Part shown: positions 44,461 to 52,789 of the stretch, piece after piece
Layout: each line of letters opens with the position of its first letter
Position numbering within the stretch: position 1 is the stretch's first letter
NCBI RefSeq assembly: GCF_002179965.1
Contig: NZ_NGUQ01000018.1
Coordinates: 620,001-684,000, forward strand
Origin: Pandoraea sp. PE-S2T-3
GTDB lineage: Bacteria > Pseudomonadota > Gammaproteobacteria > Burkholderiales > Burkholderiaceae
Reading direction: 5' to 3'
Length of the DNA: 64,000 bases
Position numbers and translations under genes: made by a program
Notes under the pieces: generated by a model
The model's database searches: none
Told to the model about the DNA's origin: nothing
What the model saw: the letters and a program-made list of their open reading frames with translations, nothing else

Positions 44461-45608
44461 ACGCATCGAAGCCGGCCGAGGCCTCCGCGACGCCGATGGC
44501 GACGACAGCGGCGAAAGCGACAGCGGCGGCGATGCAGACGCCGTCGTCTACGCCCGCAAGCATCTTGGCGAAAGCCCCGTGGCTGCTGGTCGACGCCGGT
44601 AATAGCCGAATCAAGTGGGCGCTCGCACCCGCGGAGCGTCCGAACGACTGGCGAGCCGCCTCACCGGCGTTTCTCGCCAGCGGTGCCGTCGACCACGCCG
44701 AGTGGCGCACGCTCGCCACGCAAATTCGCGCCGGGTGGTCGGCATTGGCGCGCGGCACATCGGGCAGCACATCCGGCAGCACGTCGGGCAGCAAAACCGC
44801 CAGCACATCGGACGCCCCTCATTTCGCTCCCAACACTGCCCCGCTCGCCATCGGTCAGGGCGGGCAGGACGAGGGCTTCATCTGTCCGGAACCGGCTGGC
44901 GTGTGGCTGACCAATGTCGCCGGCGACGCGGCCGAACAGGCCGTGCGCATGACGCTGCAAACGCTGTGGGGGATGGCGTCGTCAGACTGGCTACAGGTCT
45001 TGCATGCGAGCGAAGCGCGCGCCGGGGTGCGCAACGGTTACGACACGCCGGCGCAGTTGGGCAGTGACCGCTGGGCCAGTCTGATTGGCGCGCACGCCGC
45101 GTGGCCGGGGGAACATCTGCTGATCGTCACGCTGGGCACGGCAACGACCGTCGAGGCCTTGCGTGCCGACGGCGACTATCTCGGCGGCCTGATCGCTCCG
45201 GGGCCGGCGCTGATGCTGCGCTCGCTCGGGCAGGGCACTGCCCAGTTGCCGACTCTGGACGCGACTATGCCGAGCGGTGGCCAAGACTTCGCACGCAACA
45301 CGACCGACGCGATTCTGCGCGGATGCCTTGCCGCGCAAGCAGGCCTCGTCGAACGAAATCACGCGCAACTGCAAGCCCGACTCGGCGCACCGGTGCGGTG
45401 TGTGCTGTCCGGCGGCGCGCGTCAGGCGCTGGCGCAGACACTCACCCTGCCCTTCACCGAACACGATCAACTGGTGCCTGCGGGGCTCTACGAGGTCGCG
45501 ATTCGTGCGGCGGCCGACGCGGCATTGCTCGCCGGTTCGGCGCACTCGCCAGCCAATGTGACCCCACAAGACTCGCGCGAAAACCGACGCGCGCCGGGAG
45601 GTGCCTGA
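44457..45608 (+). CDS. coaX: Type III pantothenate kinase
   Basis: A 383-residue kinase, long for a family of about 250. It phosphorylates pantothenate, the first step of coenzyme A synthesis. The core shows LLVDAGNSRIKWA (about residues 43-55), the substrate loop GSDRWASLIGA (about 202-212) and LGTATTVEAL (about 223-232). Extra length comes from an Ala/Thr-rich head and an insert with Gly-Ser-Thr repeats (nucleotides 44757-44795), then a C-terminal tail. It is coupled to birA by an ATGA overlap. Confidence 0.92.
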   Translation: MNASKPAEASATPMATTAAKATAAAMQTPSSTPASILAKAPWLLVDAGNSRIKWALAPAERPNDWRAASPAFLASGAVDHAEWRTLATQIRAGWSALARGTSGSTSGSTSGSKTASTSDAPHFAPNTAPLAIGQGGQDEGFICPEPAGVWLTNVAGDAAEQAVRMTLQTLWGMASSDWLQVLHASEARAGVRNGYDTPAQLGSDRWASLIGAHAAWPGEHLLIVTLGTATTVEALRADGDYLGGLIAPGPALMLRSLGQGTAQLPTLDATMPSGGQDFARNTTDAILRGCLAAQAGLVERNHAQLQARLGAPVRCVLSGGARQALAQTLTLPFTEHDQLVPAGLYEVAIRAAADAALLAGSAHSPANVTPQDSRENRRAPGGA

Positions 45609-45609
45609 G

Positions 45610-46554
45610 ATGTTGCGTGCGCTGCTGCTGATCATGTTTCTGGCCGCCAACGCGGCACTGGCTGCCGTGCAATTCGGATGGCTCAAGTGGCGAGACATTC
45701 TGCCCACCACGGGACGCGAGCCAACGCGTATCACGCAACAACTGGAGCCGGAGCGCATTCGCCTCGCGGGCGCACAGATCAGCGGTGAGACGGTCGTCGC
45801 GGTCAAACCGGGCAATGCCGCTGGCGGTGCTGATTCGTCAGCGACGTCTGCGGCGGGCAATACCAATAAGGGCAGCGCAAGCGACGCGAGTGCGGGTGTG
45901 AGCGCCGGAGCGCCAGCCAGCGCCGCCTCGGCACCATCGGCACCGTCGGCACCGTCCACCCCCTCTGCCGTCGATGTCGCGGCGAGTCAGGCGATCGCAG
46001 CCACTGCACCCGCAGCGGTCTCGGGAGACGCGGCAGCGGCATCACAGGCTGCGGCGGCAGCGGCCGCCTCGACGTGTCTGGACGTGGGTCCGTTCGCAGC
46101 CGACGATGCACAGCAGGCGCGCGGCCTGTTGCTCGCGGCACTCCCGTCAGGTCAGGGCGACATACAGTCCGTCGCCGTCGACAAACGCTACTGGGTGCAT
46201 CTGGATCCTGTGCCGAACAAGGCCGCGGTAGACAAGCAAGTCGCGCTGCTGCGCTCGGTGGGCGTGACCGAATACTCGCTGCTCAACGGTGACGGCTCAA
46301 ATCTGGTCGTCTCGCTTGGCCTGTTCAACGATCGCGAGCGCGCGGTGCGCCTGATGGCGATGGCGCAGAAGAAGGGAATCACGCCGCAACTGAGCGAGCG
46401 GCCGAACGCGAAGAGCCGGATCGTCTACCGGATTGGCGGCATCAACGCGAATGCGGCCGCGCAGATTCGCGGTGTGGTGACGCAGCAGTGGACCGCACAA
46501 TTGGTCAAGGCGTGTCCGGCCCCCGCAGGCAGCCCGCCTGCGGGAACACACTGA
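45610..46554 (+). CDS. SPOR-domain membrane protein
   Basis: A 314-residue protein with one N-terminal membrane helix (about residues 2-22), a long Ala/Ser/Pro linker (about 70-155) and a C-terminal SPOR domain (about 160-245: DVGPFAADDAQQARGLLLAAL...LLNGDGSNLVVSLGLFNDRERA). SPOR domains bind denuded peptidoglycan at division sites. The ATG has GGGAGG upstream and follows the coaX stop within 2 bp, so it completes a birA-coaX-SPOR operon. The exact role is unknown. Confidence 0.88.
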   Translation: MLRALLLIMFLAANAALAAVQFGWLKWRDILPTTGREPTRITQQLEPERIRLAGAQISGETVVAVKPGNAAGGADSSATSAAGNTNKGSASDASAGVSAGAPASAASAPSAPSAPSTPSAVDVAASQAIAATAPAAVSGDAAAASQAAAAAAASTCLDVGPFAADDAQQARGLLLAALPSGQGDIQSVAVDKRYWVHLDPVPNKAAVDKQVALLRSVGVTEYSLLNGDGSNLVVSLGLFNDRERAVRLMAMAQKKGITPQLSERPNAKSRIVYRIGGINANAAAQIRGVVTQQWTAQLVKACPAPAGSPPAGTH

Positions 46555-46573
46555 GCGTAATTCGCCGGAAACT

Positions 46574-47581
46574 TCAACCCACGCGCTTGAGCTGCACCAC
46601 CGGACGCACAACGCCCGTCTGGACACCGCGCGCGTTCTTGATGGTCGGTTCGACCCACGGCGCGAGGCCGGTGTTTTCCGGCGCGTCGACAAGCCCAAGC
46701 GCCTTGAGCACCGCGACCGCTGCGGTGTAAAGCGCGCGCATGTTGCCATCGACCACCTTGATGGCGATGCCCAGACCGGCTGAGCGCACACCAATGGTCT
46801 GCACGCCATCCGCGCCGATCTTCGCCACCCAGTCACCCGGTGCCATCTGCATGAACGCCAGATCGTTGCGCGCCGTGCCGGACACCATCTGCGGTTGCTG
46901 CGTCATCGCCGCGAACAACGTCGACAGCGCCGCATCGTCGCTTGCCGACAACTTGGCGTAGGCTGCCGCCAGCTTCTCAAGCGGCAACGCATAGTTCGGT
47001 GCAGAGCAGCCGTCGATACCCAGCGGCAACGCATCTCCCGACACACCGACCACATCGCCGACACGCGCCCGGATCGCCTTCTGCAACGGGTGCGCGGGAT
47101 CGAGATACGTCTCCAACGGCAAACCATGTTGCGCGCAATACGCCAGAAACCCGGCGTGCTTGCCCGAACAGTTGTGATGCAGCGCCGTCGGCTTCAGATC
47201 GGCCGGCGCACGCTTGCCAGTGGCGGAATAGAAGGTCGGGGTATGGCAGCCGCATTGCAGATGGTGTTCATCGCAACCGGCCTTGGCGAGCAGGCTTTTG
47301 ACACCCTCGACGTGGAACGCCTCGCCTGAGTGACTCGCGCACAGCAACGCCAGTTCGGGCTGCGTCAACCCGAAATGCGCCACGCCATCGCCCTCCACGA
47401 ACGGCAGCGCCTGAAACGGCTTGAGCGTCGAACGGGAGAAGGTGAGAAACGACGGATCGCCTGCGGCATAGCGCAACTGGCCTGTCGCGTCGACCACGGC
47501 GACGGCACCGTAATGAATGCACTCGACGGTATCGATGCCGTTCGCGCCGCGTGTGACTTCTACCAGCGGTGCCAGACTCAT
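46574..47581 (-). CDS. Asparaginase, Rhizobium (AnsA-II / PF06089) type
   Basis: A 335-residue asparaginase of the type unrelated to E. coli AnsA/AnsB. It hydrolyses asparagine to aspartate and ammonia. The Ser51-x-x-Lys54 pair in RSTLKPFQ and the metal and catalytic Cys138 in HHNCSGKH match the catalytic residues known from the Rhizobium etli enzyme. The ATG overlaps the heptose adenylyltransferase stop by 4 bp. There is no signal peptide, so it should be cytoplasmic. Confidence 0.9.
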   Translation of the reverse strand: MSLAPLVEVTRGANGIDTVECIHYGAVAVVDATGQLRYAAGDPSFLTFSRSTLKPFQALPFVEGDGVAHFGLTQPELALLCASHSGEAFHVEGVKSLLAKAGCDEHHLQCGCHTPTFYSATGKRAPADLKPTALHHNCSGKHAGFLAYCAQHGLPLETYLDPAHPLQKAIRARVGDVVGVSGDALPLGIDGCSAPNYALPLEKLAAAYAKLSASDDAALSTLFAAMTQQPQMVSGTARNDLAFMQMAPGDWVAKIGADGVQTIGVRSAGLGIAIKVVDGNMRALYTAAVAVLKALGLVDAPENTGLAPWVEPTIKNARGVQTGVVRPVVQLKRVG

Positions 47582-48069
47582 GATTGTCGAACCTTCTTGA
47601 GCAGTGCCGTCGTCGAGCGTTGATGTTCGAACGGAATGGCCACCGCCTTGCCGCCCCAGCCGCGCACCAGCGCCGATTCGGGCAGCTTGTCCATGTCGTA
47701 GTCGCCGCCCTTGACGAGAATGTCGGGGCGCACGGCAGCGATCAGCGCTTCAGGCGTCGATTCACCAAACGTCACCACATAGTCGACACTCTGCAAGGCA
47801 GCAAGGAGTGCCGCCCGGTCGTTCTCGTTGTTGATGGGACGGTCGTCGCCCTTGCCGAGCGTGCGCACGGACACGTCGGTATTCACGGCAACGATCAGGC
47901 AGGCACCCAGAGCCCGCGCTTGTGCGAGGTAGGTGACGTGACCACGATGCAGGATGTCGAACACGCCGTTGGTGAATACCAGCGGACGCGGCAGTCGGGG
48001 GGCGAGTGCCACGAGGGCATCACGCGTGAGGACTTTCGCCTCGAAATCGGGAGCTTGTGCGAGTTGCAT
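47578..48069 (-). CDS. rfaE2: D-glycero-beta-D-manno-heptose 1-phosphate adenylyltransferase
   Basis: A 163-residue nucleotidyltransferase, the separate second half of the two-domain E. coli HldE. It makes ADP-heptose for the lipopolysaccharide core. The HxGH-type motif is HRGH (41-44) in VFTNGVFDILHRGHV, and the C-terminal ISSTxLL-like box appears as QRSTTALLKKV. The kinase half is not in the window. It is coupled to the asparaginase gene, an odd partner. Confidence 0.94.
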   Translation of the reverse strand: MQLAQAPDFEAKVLTRDALVALAPRLPRPLVFTNGVFDILHRGHVTYLAQARALGACLIVAVNTDVSVRTLGKGDDRPINNENDRAALLAALQSVDYVVTFGESTPEALIAAVRPDILVKGGDYDMDKLPESALVRGWGGKAVAIPFEHQRSTTALLKKVRQS

Positions 48070-48121
48070 GACTGTCTGTCAAAAGTGAACGCGGTATTGT
48101 CCCACGGTCGTCCGCAGGCAA

Positions 48122-48149
48122 CAAAAAAGGGGCCGAAGCCCCTTTTTTT
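48122..48149 (-). terminator. Terminator after the ferritin-like gene
   Basis: Stem GGGGC / GCCCC flanked by six A and seven T residues; strong in either direction, 15 bp past the gene end at 48165. Confidence 0.92.
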
Positions 48150-48164
48150 GCGCAATGCCGAAGA

Positions 48165-49049
48165 TTACGACGGAGTCGCAACAGCCGGTGCTGCCGGCGT
48201 CGTCACTGCCGCCAGACGCGAGGTGATTTCCTTGCGATAGCGGTTCAGATCCGTCGCGGTCGCAAACGTGCGCTCGAACAGCAGCGACATGTTGTGCAGA
48301 ATGCGCTCGACCACCTTCTTTTCCCAGCTGTCGTCGAACTTGATCTGTTCGTCGAGCCAGTGCTCAAGCCATTCCGGTTCCGGCAGGCGCGATTGCACCG
48401 TGTCGTTCGGGAACAGGTCCTTGTTCACGTGGAGGTTGGTCGGGTGCAGCGGCTTTTCGGTGCGGCGCGCCGACGCCATCAGCACGCCGATCTTGGCGAA
48501 CGCGGCACGTGCGTTATCGCCAAAGCTCGTCAGTGCCTTCTTCATGTAGCGCAGGTACGCGCCGCCATGACGGGCTTCGTCACGCGAGATGATTTCGTAG
48601 ATGGCCTTGATCACCGGCTCGGTGTGCCATTCGGCAGCACGGCGGTACCAGTGGTTCAGGCGAATTTCGCCGCAGAAGTGCAGCATCAGCGTTTCGAGCG
48701 GCGGCGCCGGGTCGAACGGGAAACGCACGGCGTGCAACTCGGCTTCGCTCGGCACGAGGTCCGGGCGGAAACGACGCAGGTATTCCATGAGCACCAGCGA
48801 GTGCTTCTGCTCTTCGAAGAACCACACGCTCATGAAGGCGGAGAAATCGCTATCGTCGCGATTGTCGCGCAGGAACATCTCGGTGGCCGGCAGTGCCGCC
48901 CATTCCGTGATGGCATTCATCTTGATGGTGCGCGCCTGATCGTCGGTGAGTTGGCTCGCGTCGAACTTGTCCCACGGAATGTCCTTCTCCATGTTCCAAC
49001 GCACTGCTTCCAGCGACTTGTACAGTTCGGGATACAGCATTTCGTTCAT
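48165..49049 (-). CDS. Di-iron ferritin-like / acyl-ACP-desaturase-like protein
   Basis: A 294-residue helical protein with the two-fold E-x-x-H di-iron signature: EEQKH (Glu80, His83) and DEARH (Glu158, His161). Glu49 and Glu128 are candidate additional ligands. This matches the soluble acyl-ACP desaturase superfamily. Oxygen-dependent desaturation or hydroxylation is likely, but the substrate is unknown. The ATG lies after GGGGGT; an upstream TTG is possible. The 3' tail is Ala/Thr/Pro-rich. A FixK/FNR-like box lies about 300 bp upstream. Confidence 0.85.
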   Translation of the reverse strand: MNEMLYPELYKSLEAVRWNMEKDIPWDKFDASQLTDDQARTIKMNAITEWAALPATEMFLRDNRDDSDFSAFMSVWFFEEQKHSLVLMEYLRRFRPDLVPSEAELHAVRFPFDPAPPLETLMLHFCGEIRLNHWYRRAAEWHTEPVIKAIYEIISRDEARHGGAYLRYMKKALTSFGDNARAAFAKIGVLMASARRTEKPLHPTNLHVNKDLFPNDTVQSRLPEPEWLEHWLDEQIKFDDSWEKKVVERILHNMSLLFERTFATATDLNRYRKEITSRLAAVTTPAAPAVATPS

Positions 49050-49751
49050 TTCAATTACCCCCAAGGTCGCGAGACCTTACACCAGGACTCAAGATAGTAT
49101 TGTGAAAGTTTACGCCGAATTTCGACAGACAAAACGGTGACCGCGACACGAACGGCCCCCGCCGTCCGGCTTCACGTCTTGAACCCCTGCCGTCGCTGAA
49201 GGACGGCGATGAAGCGCCTGTAACTTGGCCGCGTCCTGGCGATATGGCTAGAGCGACCCTACTAAAATATGGGCAAACTCTTGAATCATAACATAAAAGC
49301 CTTTCAAAACCGTACGCGCGGCGCCTCACATGACGGTAATGCGGCGTAATTTTGACGACGGTCAAAATGTCACGCACACCCCCTAAGATCAAGGGGCAGA
49401 GGGCGTCCGGCACGACACATTGCCAACCTACCGGCAAGGCCGTCGGTCCACTGCAAATGGTGGGCGAAAAGAAGTCATTGCCCACCGCGATGCGTCAGGG
49501 TTTGTCCTTGTGCAATGGGGCTCAGCACCGCACGCAGCATGGTCTAGGCTGAAAGCAGTCGTTCCGTGCTTGTGAACCCGACCGGGGAGCGGTAACTGCG
49601 GCGTCTGACGACGCGGCCCCCGATGGCGAAGAGGACTCTTGGTCGCATTCACGCAACAAGTTGTACCGGCCGGCGTATCGAGCGAACGACTCGCACGCTG
49701 CCGACGGGCCCACCAACTCGACTGGATCCTTGGACCGGAAAGGAGCCGAGC
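49050..49751. other. 700-bp non-coding region
   Basis: No convincing gene on either strand; open frames here lack family character and ribosome sites. It contains a weak -10 TACTAT on the minus strand (49099-49094) for the ferritin-like gene, the TTGAC dyad at 49349-49368, and AT-rich DNA around 49263-49300. The plus-strand promoter for the chalcone-isomerase-like gene should lie near the right end. Confidence 0.6.
49349..49368. promoter_or_regulatory. FNR/FixK-like dyad
   Basis: ATTTTGAC-GACG-GTCAAAAT is a perfect 8-bp dyad with a 4-bp spacer. Its core TTGAC-N4-GTCAA fits the FNR/FixK family pattern TTGAY-N4-RTCAA. It could control the oxygen-using ferritin-like gene or a plus-strand transcript. 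Confidence 0.5.
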
Positions 49752-50321
49752 ATGGCAACTCGTCCTGCTTTGGCAGTGTGGCTGCGCGCCGCATGCCTCT
49801 TCGCCGTAGCGTCCGCTGCTGCGGCGGCCCCGAGCGCCCACGCGTTCGATGCCGTGCAACTGGCCTCGCAAGAAGTGCCGGCAGCGCACTTGGTCGGTCA
49901 CGGCTCGTTCACCCGCATGGGATTTCATCTTTACGACGCCGAACTCTTCTCGGTCGCCGATCGCGTCAGCGCGAACTGGGGCACGCATCCCCTGGTGCTC
50001 GACCTGCGCTACGCCCGCAGCTTCAAGTCGCATACGCTGGTGCAGCGCACGCTCATCGAAATGACGAAGCTGCAAATGGCGACGGAATCCGAGCGACAGC
50101 GTTGGGCAGATGAGCTCGCGCGCATCCTCCCCGATGTGTCGGAAGGACAACACCTGACGGGCGTCTACCGGCCGGGCGACGGTACGCGGTTCTTCTCGGA
50201 CGGAAAACCCATCGGTCAGATCACCGGCGACGCCTTCGGACGTGCCTTTTTCGCGATCTGGCTCGACCCGCGCACGAGTGCACCGGACCTGCGTGCAGAC
50301 CTGATCAGCGACGCGCACTGA
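49752..50321 (+). CDS. Chalcone-isomerase-like exported protein
   Basis: A 189-residue protein with a signal peptide (cleavage near AHAFD, about residue 31) and a chalcone_3-type domain (about 35-185: GHGSFTRMGFHLYDAELF, FKSHTLVQRTLIEMTKL). Despite the fold name, bacterial members are not known to isomerise chalcones; they may bind fatty acids or lipids. AAGGAGCC lies before the ATG. In many Burkholderiales it belongs to a larger cluster with a cyclopropane-fatty-acid synthase-like enzyme. Here only a SnoaL-like gene follows, 184 bp on. Confidence 0.85.
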   Translation: MATRPALAVWLRAACLFAVASAAAAAPSAHAFDAVQLASQEVPAAHLVGHGSFTRMGFHLYDAELFSVADRVSANWGTHPLVLDLRYARSFKSHTLVQRTLIEMTKLQMATESERQRWADELARILPDVSEGQHLTGVYRPGDGTRFFSDGKPIGQITGDAFGRAFFAIWLDPRTSAPDLRADLISDAH

Positions 50322-50505
50322 CCGGCATCGAAGCGCGATGGCGCGCATTGACACGTTCCGATGCCAGTGCGGGACCACCGGACACTGTCGCATCCGCGCC
50401 ACGCCGACGCACCGGCGCGGTGCACACCACAACCCCGGCTGGTAACTTATGGCAAGGCCCCCTGCGCTATGCGCGCCGCTGGCGCACCCCACGCGAGACC
50501 GTGCC

Positions 50506-50943
50506 ATGGACATCGATCATGCTGCTGCGCTCACCCGCCTGACGCGTTACATCGAAACTCTCACGCGGCAAAGCGTCGCCAACCTCGGCGAGTTCTACAC
50601 GCCGACGGTCTATTTCAAGAGTCCGCTGCATGAAGTGCGCAGTGCAGCAGAACTTGCCGCGCTTTTCGATCGCCTGTTCGAACGCGTCGATGTTCCCCGT
50701 TTCGAAATCACCGCAACGCTGCTTCAGCACAATCAGGCACTCCTCGTCTGGAATCTTCACTTTCACGCCAAACGCTGGATCGATGACGAACAGGTGATTC
50801 ACGGGGCGTCCCACCTGCGACTCGCCGTGGATGGGCGTATCGCCTACCAACGCGACTACTGGGACGCCACCGAAGACATCTACGCGAAACTGCCCGTCAT
50901 GGGACGTTTGCTCGCTTGGCTGCGGCAACGGCTGCTGCCCTGA
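50506..50943 (+). CDS. SnoaL-like / NTF2-fold protein
   Basis: A 145-residue protein of the nuclear-transport-factor-2 fold. The pattern LGEFYTPTVYFKSPLHEVRSAAELAALFDRLF (key part YFKSPLHEVRSA) and the C-terminal RDYWDATEDIYAKLP are typical of the members found next to chalcone-isomerase-like genes. It may be an enzyme or a binding protein for a small hydrophobic molecule. There is no signal peptide. The ATG at 50506 has no strong ribosome site. Confidence 0.82.
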   Translation: MDIDHAAALTRLTRYIETLTRQSVANLGEFYTPTVYFKSPLHEVRSAAELAALFDRLFERVDVPRFEITATLLQHNQALLVWNLHFHAKRWIDDEQVIHGASHLRLAVDGRIAYQRDYWDATEDIYAKLPVMGRLLAWLRQRLLP

Positions 50944-51218
50944 CATCCCACCGCCTCACCTCACCTCACGCCACTTCGGTCGTCCTCCCACGCCACAGCC
51001 CACGCCGCAGAACACCTCCCCCCAGAACAGACCCAAGGCCCTCCCCGCTGCTCAGACAGTGTTCAACTCGCCTCGGGGAGGACCTTGGGTCCGTTCCCGC
51101 GTTTGCCCAAACTACATCGGGGCGCTTTCCTCTTCTGCAACATGGGCAGTTTTCTGCAATACACGCCCCCCTCCCCCGCCTACATTCGGAACCTCTACGC
51201 TTTCGCTCAAGGTCCCCA

Positions 51219-51803
51219 ATGACACTCTTCTATTCCATGGCCGCCTTCGCGCTCGCCGCCTCCATCACCCCCGGGCCCGTCAACGTGGTCGCACTCGGCT
51301 CAGGCGCCCGCTTCGGCCTTTTGCCCAGCCTTCGCCATGTGACCGGTGCCACAGTCGGCTTCATCATCCTGCTCGTCAGCGTGGGGTTTGGCGTCTACGA
51401 ACTGCTGCAACGCATGCCCGCCCTGATGCAAGCCATCCAATGGTTCGGGGTCGCATTTTTGCTCTACATGGCCTACAAGCTCGCACGCGACGACGGCGAG
51501 TTGGGCGACGCCAACCCACAACGCTGCCCCACGATGCTCCACGGCGCAATCATGCAATGGCTCAACCCCAAAGCATGGCTCGCCTCATTGGCAGGCATGG
51601 GGGCGTACACCGCCGGTGAACCCACCCGCATCTGGCAGTTCGCCGCCATCTACTTCGTCGTGTGCTGGCTTTCCGTCGCATGCTGGGCCGTCGCCGGTGC
51701 CATGCTCCGACAACATATGCGCGACGCGCGCCGCGTACGACGACTCAATCGCGTCATGGCCGCATTGCTCGCCGCAAGCGCGGTGTATCTCGTGGCAAGC
51801 TAG
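51219..51803 (+). CDS. LysE-family exporter
   Basis: A 194-residue inner-membrane protein with five to six helices and the family motif ASITPGPVNVVALGSGARFG near the N-terminus. LysE/RhtB proteins export amino acids or related compounds. The start is the ATG for MTLFYSMAAFALA; the frame runs 101 codons upstream through low-complexity C-rich DNA that is not coding. It converges on an AraC regulator 109 bp away, a common pairing in which the regulator controls the exporter. Confidence 0.92.
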   Translation: MTLFYSMAAFALAASITPGPVNVVALGSGARFGLLPSLRHVTGATVGFIILLVSVGFGVYELLQRMPALMQAIQWFGVAFLLYMAYKLARDDGELGDANPQRCPTMLHGAIMQWLNPKAWLASLAGMGAYTAGEPTRIWQFAAIYFVVCWLSVACWAVAGAMLRQHMRDARRVRRLNRVMAALLAASAVYLVAS

Positions 51804-51912
51804 CCGCATGAAAGGGGAAGGGAGGAAGGGGGATCGCGTTATTCGGCGATAAGTGGGGGATAAGAGAGGGATGGGCGGGAGATGAGCGAGCGACAAGCCT
51901 CGCTATGCAACG

Positions 51913-52764
51913 CTATGCCACCCGACGTGCCTCTGACGCCCGGTAGTGCCCCGGGGTCGCTGCCAGCAGTTGCTTGAACGTACGCTGAAAATGCGCCTGA
52001 TCGGCAAAGCCCGCATCGAGCGCAACCTCCGCTATCGCATGCCCGCGACGCAACCGGGCCCGCGCATATTGAATGCGCTGATTCATCACGAACGCATGCG
52101 GCGTGAGCCCGTACTGGGCCCGAAATGCGCGCGTCAGATACGACGCCGACAACCCCGCCGCCTCGCAGATTTGCGCGAGCGTCAACGCCTCACGGCAATG
52201 CGCCCGGATGAATTCGGCCGCTTCGCGTAATTTGCGCGGATCGTCCCGCATCGCCCGTGGCGCCGGGTTCAACCGCTCATGTGCATCGACGAAAAACTGT
52301 TGCACGACGCTCTCGCGCGCCAGTTGCTCGCTCGCCGGATCGCTGCAAACGTCGTAAAGCCGGTTCAGGCCGGCGTACAACGTGGCGTCGGTCGACGACA
52401 ACGGATCGAACAGATGCAGATCCTGTCCGTCGCCAAAGCCCAGCTCGCGCTGCAATGCGCCCAGCCACGCGGTGTCGACAAACAACATGCGATACGCCCA
52501 CGCCTCATCCCCCACGGGATTGCAGGCATGCACGGCATCGGGGTTCATCACCACGACACTGCCTTCACCCACGGTCTCGCGCGCGCGGCCATTGAGGTAG
52601 GTACTGCGCCCGCCCGTCACTACGCCGATCGAGAACGTTTCGTGGCTATGCAACGCATAGCAGACACGCCGCCCGTCGAGCACTTCGCGCGCTTCAATGA
52701 ATGGCAACGCCGGATCGCGCCAGAACGTCGACGGATACGGGCAAGGAACGGTAGCTCGAGACAT
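51913..52764 (-). CDS. AraC-family transcriptional regulator
   Basis: A 283-residue regulator. The N-terminal cupin-like AraC domain (about residues 25-150: HSHETFSIGVVTGGRSTYLNG, key part HSHETFSIGVV) senses a ligand, often an amino acid. Two helix-turn-helix motifs form the C-terminal DNA-binding domain (about 185-280: LTLAQICEAAGLSASYLTRAF, EVALDAGFADQAHFQRTF). It is convergent with the LysE exporter and probably regulates it. It starts 26 bp after the patatin gene ends. Confidence 0.93.
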   Translation of the reverse strand: MSRATVPCPYPSTFWRDPALPFIEAREVLDGRRVCYALHSHETFSIGVVTGGRSTYLNGRARETVGEGSVVVMNPDAVHACNPVGDEAWAYRMLFVDTAWLGALQRELGFGDGQDLHLFDPLSSTDATLYAGLNRLYDVCSDPASEQLARESVVQQFFVDAHERLNPAPRAMRDDPRKLREAAEFIRAHCREALTLAQICEAAGLSASYLTRAFRAQYGLTPHAFVMNQRIQYARARLRRGHAIAEVALDAGFADQAHFQRTFKQLLAATPGHYRASEARRVA

Positions 52765-52789
52765 AGGTGTCGTCAGTTCGGTAAAACCT

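Noticed and set aside
49409-49423. Sigma-54-like GGCAC...TTGC sequence in the 49-kb gap
   Set aside because: The GG-to-GC distance is 11, not the required 10, and no activator sites lie nearby.
49051-49485. 144-codon minus-strand frame upstream of the ferritin-like gene
   Set aside because: Mixed composition, no ribosome site, no recognisable fold; it overlaps the presumed promoter region.
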